In this document: positions 1 through 6,314 of the stretch, one piece after another
Layout: each line of letters starts with the position of its first letter
Numbering within the stretch: position 1 is the first letter of the stretch
Source: Bacillota bacterium
GTDB taxonomy: Bacteria; Bacillota; Clostridia; Oscillospirales; Acutalibacteraceae
Assembly (NCBI GenBank): GCA_023391275.1
Contig: JAEWBE010000036.1
Coordinates: forward strand, 1 to 6,787
Length of the DNA stretch: 6,787 nucleotides
Direction: 5' to 3'
Position numbers and translations under genes: made by a program
The notes under the pieces: model-generated
Seen by the model: only the letters and a program-made list of their open reading frames with translations
Databases searched by the model: none
What the model was told of the DNA's origin: nothing

Positions 1-20
1 CCCCCTGCTTGCACAGGGGG
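1..20. terminator. GC-rich hairpin at the window edge, possible terminator of the SPFH gene
   Basis: A perfect 7-bp stem (CCCCCTG at 1-7, CAGGGGG at 14-20) closes a 6-nt loop. It lies about 65 nt past the stop codon of the leftward SPFH gene, a reasonable distance for its transcription terminator. Read leftward, the T-tract needed to confirm an intrinsic terminator would lie to the left of base 1, outside the window. Read rightward, the following bases (GCGCCGTTTATTC) are only a poor T-tract. The role is therefore an inference. The hairpin could equally end a gene lying to the left. Confidence 0.4.
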
Positions 21-33
21 CGCCGTTTATTCA

Positions 34-54
34 GCCAGTCCCAAAGGGTCTGGC
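34..54. other. Second small hairpin downstream of the SPFH gene
   Basis: GCCAGTCCC and GGGTCTGGC pair around an AAA loop with a single T-T mismatch (5 bp plus 3 bp). No T-run follows on either strand, so it is unlikely to terminate transcription alone. It may act with the 1-20 hairpin as a 3'-end stabilising structure, or it may be incidental. No coding region is visible in 1-86. Confidence 0.3.
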
Positions 55-86
55 GGTGCCGCGTAATACTTATTTATGTAGCTTGT

Positions 87-1031
87 TTATTTTGTGGAAG
101 AGCTTGCGGAGGAAGCGGTGTCTCCTAACAGCTTATCGATATTAAAGATGCTTTCACCGTCGGAAACAACGGTGGGCAGTTTGCCGTCCCATTTGTCAAT
201 CATTTCCATTTTGATCATTTTATCCGTAATTTCCTGAGATTTCAGCTTGTAGCTTTCCGCTTCGGCCTGGGCCTGAGCTACTTTTTGCTCTGCCTCGATT
301 TTAATACGGGCCAAATCCTGCTGGGCTTTCAAAGCATTTTGCTGGGCGGTTTGCTTTGATTCGATGGCGTTGTTGAATTCGTCGGAGAACTGGAAGTCTA
401 CAATGTTGAGGCTTTCGGCAGAAAAGCCATAGGGAGCGATTTTCGCTGTAATGGTGGACTTGATTTCGTCTCCCACGGACTGGCGGTTTGTAATGAGCTG
501 TTCCGCGGTATACTGGGCAGTTACAGATTTTACGGATTCCTGAATAGCCGGGGTGACAACGACATTTTCATAGTCAAGGCCAATGTTTTTGTATACGGAC
601 GCCGCGCTGTCCTTGCCAATGCGGTAGTTAAGAGCAACTGTGCTACTGACGGTCTGCAAATCCTTTGAGGCACTGGAGGACTGGACTTCGGCTTTAAGAA
701 CCTGATTATTGACATTTACAACCTTTGTAACGAAGGGCACGGTAAAGTGTAATCCTTCATTAAGTACGGTGTCGTCCACCGCGCCGAAACGGGTGATGAC
801 GCCGGTATGACCGGCCGGTACGGAGTGCCATGAAGAACCAATCAGAATTACGGCACACAAAACAATAATCGAGGGAATAATAAATTTACCAAACTTTTTC
901 AAATCTTTTCGTTCTCCTTTAATTGCGTTAATATCAATGACATGGGGCCTTGGGGAAGTCTGCCAGGCGTTTGCTTTCTGCTTTTTAGAAAGATTACGAA
1001 TCAGTTGCTCCAGCAGGGTGAATAAATTCAC
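87..1031 (-). CDS. SPFH/prohibitin-family membrane protein
   Basis: A 314-residue protein of the SPFH (stomatin/prohibitin/flotillin/HflK-C) superfamily. Members oligomerise into membrane-bound rings or microdomains, and some modulate membrane proteases such as FtsH. The specific role here is unknown. Residues 1-48 are a charged, hydrophilic N-terminal extension. Residues 49-67 (FIIPSIIVLCAVILIGSS) form one transmembrane anchor. The SPFH core starts at about 68 with the typical VPAGHTGVITRFGAV and NEGLHFTVPF stretches and runs to about 230. An Ala/Gln/Glu-rich coiled coil follows (about 224-265, KAQQDLARIKIEAEQKVAQA), and the tail is Ser/Thr-rich. The start is GTG at 1031, chosen because AAGGAG (1040-1045) lies 8 nt upstream and no other Met occurs before residue 272. 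It has its own promoter and sits behind the feoB terminator, so it is probably monocistronic. No HflK/HflC partner or NfeD gene adjoins it within the window. The family call is firm, but HflC versus prohibitin subtype is not resolved. Confidence 0.9.
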   Translation of the reverse strand: MNLFTLLEQLIRNLSKKQKANAWQTSPRPHVIDINAIKGERKDLKKFGKFIIPSIIVLCAVILIGSSWHSVPAGHTGVITRFGAVDDTVLNEGLHFTVPFVTKVVNVNNQVLKAEVQSSSASKDLQTVSSTVALNYRIGKDSAASVYKNIGLDYENVVVTPAIQESVKSVTAQYTAEQLITNRQSVGDEIKSTITAKIAPYGFSAESLNIVDFQFSDEFNNAIESKQTAQQNALKAQQDLARIKIEAEQKVAQAQAEAESYKLKSQEITDKMIKMEMIDKWDGKLPTVVSDGESIFNIDKLLGDTASSASSSTK

Positions 1032-1082
1032 GATTTTGTCTCCTTTCCAGGATGGGCGTTATGTAATATCCGGATTGGTACT

Positions 1083-1111
1083 ATCATAACGGATTTCTGA
1101 AAAAAACACAA
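1083..1111 (-). promoter_or_regulatory. Sigma-70-type promoter of the SPFH gene
   Basis: On the minus strand, TTGTGT (1106-1111) and TATGAT (1083-1088) are separated by exactly 17 nt. That is four of six matches to the -35 consensus and five of six to the -10. Transcription would begin near 1076, giving a leader of about 45 nt before the GTG at 1031. Together with the feoB terminator upstream, this makes the SPFH gene an independent transcription unit. Predicted by eye only. Confidence 0.6.
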
Positions 1112-1126
1112 AGCTTAATTATGGCT

Positions 1127-1144
1127 GATTTTACGCGATTTTAC
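1127..1144. repeat. Tandem direct repeat upstream of the SPFH promoter
   Basis: GATTTTAC occurs twice (1127-1134 and 1137-1144) separated by GC, so the repeat period is 10 bp, one helical turn. The pair lies 16 bp upstream of the predicted -35 box, centred near -60 relative to the inferred start. That is a common place for activator half-sites. The region 1112-1222 has no credible gene, and this repeat is its only structure I can see. Confidence 0.45.
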
Positions 1145-1222
1145 TTCTGGCAGACGGTGGTATTCATTCTTATCATTGTCCGGTTCCAGGAAGAGTTCGG
1201 TCGGCCTCAGGGTGGGCGGTAC

Positions 1223-1272
1223 AAAAAAAGAACGGTATTTCTCAGCAAATGCCAAAAAATACCGTTCTTTTT
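1223..1272 (-). terminator. Intrinsic terminator of the feoAB operon
   Basis: A perfect 16-bp inverted repeat (arms 1225-1240 and 1257-1272, core AGAACGGTATTT) encloses a 16-nt loop. It begins 3 nt after the feoB stop codon. In the leftward transcript the stem runs into a stretch of seven T residues (complement of A at 1223-1229). It therefore fits a Rho-independent terminator for feoB. It also isolates the SPFH gene further left. Confidence 0.88.
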
Positions 1273-1275
1273 GAA

Positions 1276-3423
1276 TTATGCGATTCCCAAAAGCCGGGCA
1301 GTGCCGGCTACAATGAAGCAGATGACCATACCCGCCGTCGTAGGCACGGCGACAGAGACTGCAGGCCATTTCCAGCTTTGGGTTTCTTTTTTTATGGTCA
1401 GCAGGGTTGTGGAACACGGCCAATGCATTAAAGAGAAAAGCATGGTGCAGACAGCTGTCAGCCAGGTCCAGCCATTGCTGACAAGCAGGCTTTTCAACTG
1501 GCTCAGACTGTCGAACTCCACAATATTTCCCGTTGCCATGTAAGCCATAATGATGATCGGAATAACAATTTCATTTGCCGGAAATCCGAGAATAAACGCC
1601 AGAAGAATGACGCCGTCAAGCCCCAGCAGATGCGCAAAAGGATCTAAAAAGTTCGCGCAGTGCGCCAAAAGGCTGCTTCCGTCGTATTGCCAGTTTGCCA
1701 TAATCCAGATGACAAGCCCGGCCGGCGCTGCTATCGAAACGGCCCGGACCAGGACGAACAGGGTGCGGTCGAAAATTGAGCGCACAATCACTTTGCCGAT
1801 CTGCGGTCTGCGGTAAGGCGGCAGCTCCAATGTAAAAGAGGATGGAACCCCTTTTAGAATCGTCATGGACAGCAGCTTTGAAACCAAAAAAGTCATCACC
1901 ACGCCCAGTACGATAACACCGGTCAGTAACAGTGTGGAAACAAAGGACTGAAATGGAGCGGCAACTGTTCCTACAAAAAACATGGTGATAATTGCGATCA
2001 AAGTAGGGAACCGCCCATTGCATGGAACAAAATTATTGGTGATTGTGGCAATCAGCCGTTCGCGCGGGGAATCAATGATGCGGCAGCCCACGATTCCGGC
2101 GGCGTTACAACCAAACCCCATGCACATTGTTAACGCCTGCTTTCCGCAGGCCTGCGCTTTTTTAAAATATTTGTCAAGGTTGAACGCAATCCGGGGCAAA
2201 TACCCCAGATCCTCCAATAAAGTAAAAAGGGGAAAGAAAATCGCCATGGGCGGCAGCATGACGGAAACGACCCAGGCCAGCACACGGTAAATGCCCATTA
2301 CCAGTGCTCCGCTGAGCCACCATGGCGCGTTGGCGTTTTCAAGGAGCATCAGCAGGAAGTCCTGAAATCGGAATAATAGAGCGGAGAGTACTTGTGAAGG
2401 ATAATTTGCCCCTGTAATGGTCAGCCAGAAAATAAGCGCCAGCAAAAGGATCATAACCGGGAATCCGGTCCATTTATTTGTCAGAATCCGATCGATTTTC
2501 CTGTCTCTGGCGTTATAATTCTGATTTTCAAAGGACACGGCGTCAGCACAAATGCCTTCGGCAGCAATGACCAGACAGGCGACAATTTTATCCCTCAGTA
2601 TTTCCCTGGTGATTCCGCAGGCTTCCAGATGCGCCCTCGCTTCACTGAGTTTTGCCGTGATTTCTTCATCCTCTGCAATATTCCATTTCACGTACCGGTT
2701 CAGGCTTTCAATCAGGCAGGTGTCATAATCAAGCAGCCTGAGCGCCGTCCAGCGGGCGCTCAGCTTTTTTCCTAATTTTCTGTCCAGGGTGGGTTCAAGA
2801 ATGGAAACGGCTTCCTCGATAGGTTTGATATATTTGATTTTGATTGGATTAATAAAATTTTCAGTGCGAAGGCCCTGTACTTCTTCCATGAGCTTGTCAA
2901 GCGATCTGCCGTTCCTTGCAACTACGCCCACCACAGGGACTCCAAGATCTTTTTGCAGACTGCCGAAATCAATTCGAATATGTTTTTTTTTCGCTTCATC
3001 CATCAGATTGACGCATACCACCACATGATCTGTAATTTCGATGGTTTGCAGCACCAAATTCATGTTGCGTTCCAGGCAGGTCGCGTCGCATACCACAACC
3101 ACCGCATCGGGCTCTCCAAAGCAGATAAAGTCCCTTGCAACCTCTTCCTCGGCGGAATGCGCCATCAGGGAGTATGTACCTGGAATGTCCACCATAATAT
3201 ATCCGGTGCCGTTAAACACGCATCGCCCCTGTGCATTCGTCACAGTTTTTCCGGGCCAGTTTCCGGTGTGTTGATTCATGCCCGTCAATGCGTTGAATAC
3301 TGTGCTCTTTCCCACATTCGGATTTCCGGCCAGTGCGACAACTCTGTCTTTTGGATCTTTTCTGTCTATGACAAGGCCGCCGTCCATTGAATTTGCGCCC
3401 GTCGACTCCATAGTCAATCCCAT
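1276..3423 (-). CDS. feoB: Ferrous iron transport protein B (Fe(II) permease with GTPase domain)
   Basis: A 715-residue FeoB, slightly shorter than the E. coli protein. FeoB imports Fe(II) across the cytoplasmic membrane, with a Ras-like G domain coupled to the channel. Visible motifs are G1 GNPNVGKS (33-40), the switch region HTGNWPGKTV (52-61), G3 DIPGT (79-83), G4 NLMD (139-142) and a G5-like ARNGRS (169-174). A helical linker or GDI region (about 200-290) precedes the multi-helix membrane domain (about 318-712). That domain contains the gate motifs GFGCNAAGIVGCR (436-448) and NNFVPCNGRFPTL (463-475), the FPANEIVIP segment (614-622), and the C-terminal HWPCSTTLLTIKKE (667-680). The gate motifs differ from E. 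coli-type FeoB but appear typical of a Firmicutes subfamily (from memory). The ATG at 3423 has GGAAGG 10 nt upstream. An in-frame ATG at 3411 (residue 5) is a plausible alternative. feoA lies 117 nt upstream, and a terminator follows directly. No feoC is present. Confidence 0.97.
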   Translation of the reverse strand: MGLTMESTGANSMDGGLVIDRKDPKDRVVALAGNPNVGKSTVFNALTGMNQHTGNWPGKTVTNAQGRCVFNGTGYIMVDIPGTYSLMAHSAEEEVARDFICFGEPDAVVVVCDATCLERNMNLVLQTIEITDHVVVCVNLMDEAKKKHIRIDFGSLQKDLGVPVVGVVARNGRSLDKLMEEVQGLRTENFINPIKIKYIKPIEEAVSILEPTLDRKLGKKLSARWTALRLLDYDTCLIESLNRYVKWNIAEDEEITAKLSEARAHLEACGITREILRDKIVACLVIAAEGICADAVSFENQNYNARDRKIDRILTNKWTGFPVMILLLALIFWLTITGANYPSQVLSALLFRFQDFLLMLLENANAPWWLSGALVMGIYRVLAWVVSVMLPPMAIFFPLFTLLEDLGYLPRIAFNLDKYFKKAQACGKQALTMCMGFGCNAAGIVGCRIIDSPRERLIATITNNFVPCNGRFPTLIAIITMFFVGTVAAPFQSFVSTLLLTGVIVLGVVMTFLVSKLLSMTILKGVPSSFTLELPPYRRPQIGKVIVRSIFDRTLFVLVRAVSIAAPAGLVIWIMANWQYDGSSLLAHCANFLDPFAHLLGLDGVILLAFILGFPANEIVIPIIIMAYMATGNIVEFDSLSQLKSLLVSNGWTWLTAVCTMLFSLMHWPCSTTLLTIKKETQSWKWPAVSVAVPTTAGMVICFIVAGTARLLGIA

Positions 3424-3489
3424 CCTGAATCATCCTTCCGCGCATATTGTGTTTTGATAAGAACTGTCTCAATATAGTATTGGATAAAG

Positions 3490-3533
3490 CAATTCTGCAA
3501 ACGCAAAGCTTTTTGTTTGCGGCTGCAGAATTG
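3490..3533 (-). other. Long hairpin between feoA and feoB
   Basis: Arms 3490-3507 and 3516-3533 pair almost completely. Ten outer base pairs (CAATTCTGCA with its complement) and six inner ones (CGCAAA with TTTGCG) flank a 2-nt mismatch, and the loop is 8 nt. In the leftward mRNA it starts 7 nt after the feoA stop. The sequence after it (CTTTATCC) lacks a proper T-tract, so it is not a classical terminator. It could be a leaky attenuator, a processing site, or a stabiliser that sets the feoA to feoB ratio. A small palindrome (CAATA-N3-TATTG, 3470-3482) lies just beyond it. Confidence 0.6.
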
Positions 3534-3540
3534 AATTGGA

Positions 3541-3777
3541 TCAAGCCATGCTCATGATCACATTCTGACTGTCTTCATTCCTCAGCGCAATTACCGCACC
3601 TCGAATCAGAAACGCAATCGGGTCGCCGGCCGGACTTTTTTGCAGGCATTCCACGCTGGTGCCTTCAATCAGGCCGATATCCTGGAGCCTCCTCCGCATG
3701 CTTCCTGTGGAGCGCAAATCCTTTACACGCGCCGTCTGACCGACCGCTAAATTGCAGAGAGAGCATATATCTTCCAT
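3541..3777 (-). CDS. feoA: Ferrous iron transport protein A
   Basis: A 78-residue FeoA, the small cytosolic SH3-like partner thought to support or regulate FeoB. The length matches the family (about 75-85 residues). Visible features are the N-terminal LAVGQTARVKDL (10-21), the conserved MRRRLQDIGLIEGTSVECL stretch (27-45), and the strand pattern ending GAVIALRNEDSQNVIM. Two cysteines, C5 and C8, form a CxxC pair near the N-terminus. The start at 3777 was chosen because a perfect AGGAGG (3785-3790) sits 7 nt upstream. The frame stays open to 3864, but those 29 extra residues have no Shine-Dalgarno or family similarity. It is the first gene of the leftward operon with feoB. Confidence 0.95.
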   Translation of the reverse strand: MEDICSLCNLAVGQTARVKDLRSTGSMRRRLQDIGLIEGTSVECLQKSPAGDPIAFLIRGAVIALRNEDSQNVIMSMA

Positions 3778-3784
3778 TTTGGAA

Positions 3785-3790
3785 CCTCCT
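3785..3790 (-). promoter_or_regulatory. Ribosome binding site deciding the feoA start
   Basis: AGGAGG on the minus strand, 7 nt before the ATG at 3777. It is the strongest Shine-Dalgarno in the window and rules out the longer reading frame beginning at 3864. Confidence 0.85.
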
Positions 3791-3829
3791 AATCGGGTGA
3801 AATCATATATTGTTTTTTCTTTATATCCT

Positions 3830-3858
3830 ATAATATTTTGATCGTTGATTTTTGTACC
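3830..3858 (-). promoter_or_regulatory. Weak candidate promoter of feoAB
   Basis: On the minus strand a -10-like TATTAT (3830-3835) has GGTACA (3853-3858) 17 nt upstream. The -35 match is only three of six. The whole stretch 3800-3870 is very AT-rich, so alternative placements exist. A promoter must lie here because the region is divergent, but its exact position is uncertain. I found no recognisable Fur or DtxR-type operator. Confidence 0.3.
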
Positions 3859-3889
3859 ACACAAATTGCCATTTTACTGAAGCAAAAGA

Positions 3890-3918
3890 TTGTAAAAGAA
3901 GTTAAACTGTGATATAAC
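3890..3918 (+). promoter_or_regulatory. Candidate promoter of the diguanylate cyclase gene
   Basis: TTGTAA (3890-3895) and TATAAC (3913-3918) with a 17-nt spacer, four and five of six consensus matches. Transcription would start near 3925, leaving a leader of about 84 nt before the ATG at 4009. A second TATAAT occurs at 3939-3944 but has no fitting -35 box. No known riboswitch motif, including the c-di-GMP type, is apparent in the leader. Confidence 0.5.
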
Positions 3919-3933
3919 ATAAACTGTATATCA
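3910..3933. repeat. Inverted repeat overlapping the cyclase promoter
   Basis: TGATATA (3910-3916) and TATATCA (3927-3933) are perfect inverted arms around a 10-nt spacer. Centre-to-centre distance is 17 bp, and the left arm overlaps the predicted -10 box. The layout suits a dimeric repressor site. AT-rich DNA yields such repeats by chance, so confidence is modest. Confidence 0.35.
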
Positions 3934-3994
3934 ACATGTATAATGTATATTGTAATTACTTTGCTCAAAAATTACGGATCAGCTCAGAGCTTTT

Positions 3995-4000
3995 GGAAGG
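3995..4000 (+). promoter_or_regulatory. Ribosome binding site deciding the cyclase start
   Basis: GGAAGG lies 8 nt before the ATG at 4009. The upstream in-frame ATG at 3943 has no Shine-Dalgarno and overlaps a TATAAT sequence, so the shorter 756-residue product is preferred. Confidence 0.65.
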
Positions 4001-4008
4001 ACAGAAAA

Positions 4009-6279
4009 ATGGAACAAGGCAGTAAACTGGTTGACCATATACCGACAGCACCATTGAACAGCGCAAAGCCAACGTTTGATGAACTCGAAACCATTACAAA
4101 CAGTATCCCGGGCGGGGTAGCACAGTTTGCGCGTGACGAGAATCTTACCCTGCTTTATGCAAGCGATGGATTTTACAGGATTTGCGGTTGTTCCCGGGAA
4201 GATTTGGCCGGAAAGACTGGCGTGGATCTTCTTCATCAGATCGTTCCTTCCGAAGATGTGGAATATATTTATAAAAGCGCTGAGGAGCAGTTGCAGCTTG
4301 GCAGCGAAATCCAACTGGAATATCGGATTACAAAAAAAGGCGGAGGGGTTGCCTGGGTCCGGATGAATGCAGCAAGTTCATTGAACAGCCACGGTGTGGA
4401 CGTGATTCAATGCATTTTTGTCGATATCACGCGCGAAAAGCTGATGCATCAGGAGCTTCAGCTGGAACAGGAGCGCTACCGGATTATTACGGAGCAGCTC
4501 AACGATGTATTTTTCGAATATAATTTTGAAAATGATACAATTTATACATCTTCCAAATGGGAGGAGCTTTTTGGCTATCCTTTGCCATCGGAAAAGTTTT
4601 CGTCCGCACTCTATTTTGGGGAAATCATATATGACGACGATAAAGAAGCTTTATCTCAGATTCTGGAACGCGCCCGGGAAGGAACTTCGAGCAGCGAACT
4701 GGAAATACGCCTGAGAAAAGCGGGCGGCGGATATATCTGGACTAGTGTGAGCACTACGATCATCTGTGGCGAAGACGGCAACCCGGTGAAAGCAATCGGT
4801 AAAATCGCCGATATTGACGAGCGCAAAAGGGAACATGAAAAATTGATTTCCAGCGCGCAGCGCGACCCGCTCACAAGACTGTACAACAAAGTTGCCGTGG
4901 AATCCTATATCCGTTCCTGCCTCAGGGCGACGGACGTGACGATTCGTCATGCGCTGATGATTATTGACGTTGATAATTTCAAAGGGGTAAACGACAGTCT
5001 CGGCCATCTTTTTGGGGATGCCGTACTTGCCGAAATTTCAACAAAGCTGCGCACTCTTTTTCGGAGCACGGATATCCTTGGCCGTTTCGGCGGTGACGAA
5101 TTTGTGGTGTTCCTGAAAAATGTAGGTGATAACGATAAAATTGCCCAGAAAGCAAAGGCAGTTTGCGACATTTTTCGCGAAACCTATACCGGGGGAAATC
5201 GGGATTACAAAATATCCGGTAGTGTTGGGATTTCGGTCTATCCCGAGCATGGGAAAACTTTTTATGAATTATTTAAAGAAGCGGATATGGCTTTATATGA
5301 GGCAAAGGACAGGGGAAAGGATGGGTTTGTGATTTGCGGTGAAAATGGAGAATCGCGCATGGAGAGGGAGCATATCACTTCCGATGACCGGCTTACTCAT
5401 CGCAGTAAACAGCAGATTATGAAGAATTCACTCGCCATGGACATTTACGAAATGCTGTGTGAAACGAAGGATGTTCATGGAGCCATTCAGTTTATTCTCA
5501 GGATAATCGGGCGGGAATTTTATGCTGACCGGGTTTACATATATGAAAACGAGGGCGGCGCTTTTGTCAATACCTATGATTGGCGTACCCAAAAGTCGGA
5601 ATCTCATAAGGCAGTGAAACCGCCTTATGATAATTTTCTATATGCTCTTTTTGATTTTAAAACGGAGGGCTTTTATTATTGTCCCGATGTCAATGAGTTA
5701 ACAAATGACAAGGAAATCTTTCGTTCCCTCAGTACGGATGGCGTGACAACGCTTTTCCAGTGCCCGGTTTTTGACAGGGACGATTTGAAGGCTGTTATCG
5801 GGTTTGAAGGCGGCGCTCCATGGTCGAAGACCGAACAACAGGTTTTAATGGAAATCAGTAAGATTGTCGGATCATTTTTGATGAAATACCGGTTGCGGAA
5901 AGATCTGGAAAGAGAACGGGATTTGCTGCGTTCCATGACCGAAAGCATCGATTTGCGTTCCTATGTGATTGATCCCAAAACATACCGTCTTCTGTATTTA
6001 AATTCCGGGATGCAGCGTGCAGCACCGGATGCAGCTGTTGGGGACTTTTGCTACGATGCACTGAAAAAGCAGGAAACTCTGTGTGAAGACTGTCCCGCTG
6101 CAGAAATGGTCAGGACGGCCTCGCCCATATGTGCGGATCTTTACGATGCGCGGCGGGATTCATGGTTCAGCGTTTCCGCAACCCCGATTGATTGGGGCGG
6201 GAGCACAGCGGCGCTGTTTTGTCAAACGGATGTTACCCGCTTTGTAAAGGCGGGCAGCGATGCTTGGCGGAAAAAATGA
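4009..6279 (+). CDS. Diguanylate cyclase with PAS-PAS-GGDEF-GAF-PAS architecture
   Basis: A 756-residue cytosolic signalling protein predicted to make c-di-GMP from two GTP. There is no signal peptide or membrane helix. Order: PAS 1 (about 25-143, ending VDITREK), a short coiled linker (144-156), PAS 2 (about 157-272, ending IADIDERK), GGDEF (about 284-442), GAF-like domain (about 475-622), a charged helix (625-640), and a C-terminal PAS-like domain (about 640-745). The cyclase looks active: intact GGDEF at 361-365, metal ligand D320 in IIDVDNFK, NDSLGH at 328-333, and DPLTRLYNK at 286-294. An inhibitory I-site RSTD (352-355) lies five residues before GGDEF, predicting product feedback. The last domain holds C681-x10-C692-x2-C695-P. 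No EAL or HD-GYP domain follows, so no degradation is predicted. It is divergent from feoAB and followed 35 nt later by a HAD gene. The GGDEF call is firm. The GAF and final PAS calls rest on overall pattern, and ligands are unknown. Confidence 0.93.
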   Translation: MEQGSKLVDHIPTAPLNSAKPTFDELETITNSIPGGVAQFARDENLTLLYASDGFYRICGCSREDLAGKTGVDLLHQIVPSEDVEYIYKSAEEQLQLGSEIQLEYRITKKGGGVAWVRMNAASSLNSHGVDVIQCIFVDITREKLMHQELQLEQERYRIITEQLNDVFFEYNFENDTIYTSSKWEELFGYPLPSEKFSSALYFGEIIYDDDKEALSQILERAREGTSSSELEIRLRKAGGGYIWTSVSTTIICGEDGNPVKAIGKIADIDERKREHEKLISSAQRDPLTRLYNKVAVESYIRSCLRATDVTIRHALMIIDVDNFKGVNDSLGHLFGDAVLAEISTKLRTLFRSTDILGRFGGDEFVVFLKNVGDNDKIAQKAKAVCDIFRETYTGGNRDYKISGSVGISVYPEHGKTFYELFKEADMALYEAKDRGKDGFVICGENGESRMEREHITSDDRLTHRSKQQIMKNSLAMDIYEMLCETKDVHGAIQFILRIIGREFYADRVYIYENEGGAFVNTYDWRTQKSESHKAVKPPYDNFLYALFDFKTEGFYYCPDVNELTNDKEIFRSLSTDGVTTLFQCPVFDRDDLKAVIGFEGGAPWSKTEQQVLMEISKIVGSFLMKYRLRKDLERERDLLRSMTESIDLRSYVIDPKTYRLLYLNSGMQRAAPDAAVGDFCYDALKKQETLCEDCPAAEMVRTASPICADLYDARRDSWFSVSATPIDWGGSTAALFCQTDVTRFVKAGSDAWRKK

Positions 6280-6314
6280 AAATTTACAAGTATTGAAAGG
6301 GAGTTGGTCAAAGC

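Noticed and set aside
1160..1180. Fur-box-like AT-rich sequence (AATGATAAG on the minus strand)
   Set aside because: Only partial resemblance without dyad symmetry, and located upstream of the SPFH gene, not feoAB.
1115..1423. Leftward open frame of 102 codons overlapping the feoB end
   Set aside because: Out-of-frame shadow of feoB that reads through its terminator; no ribosome binding site or recognisable domain.
1121..1543. Rightward open frame of 140 codons starting in the SPFH-feoB gap
   Set aside because: No Shine-Dalgarno, it crosses the terminator and then runs antisense through conserved feoB, and the translation resembles no family.
1616..2023. Leftward 135-codon frame inside feoB
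   Set aside because: Frame-shifted shadow of the FeoB membrane domain; the FeoB frame is intact throughout, so this is neither an overlapping gene nor evidence of a frameshift.
3212..3544. Leftward frame of 110 codons spanning the feoA-feoB gap
   Set aside because: Shadow in another frame of feoB, with low-complexity Arg/Lys-rich translation. feoB itself has clear motifs.
3943..4008. 22-residue N-terminal extension of the cyclase from an upstream ATG
   Set aside because: No Shine-Dalgarno and overlap with a TATAAT sequence; the ATG at 4009 has GGAAGG at good spacing.
3919..4008. Possible riboswitch in the cyclase leader
   Set aside because: The leader is under 100 nt, shows no c-di-GMP-I/II or other recognised core motif, and has no terminator or anti-terminator pair.
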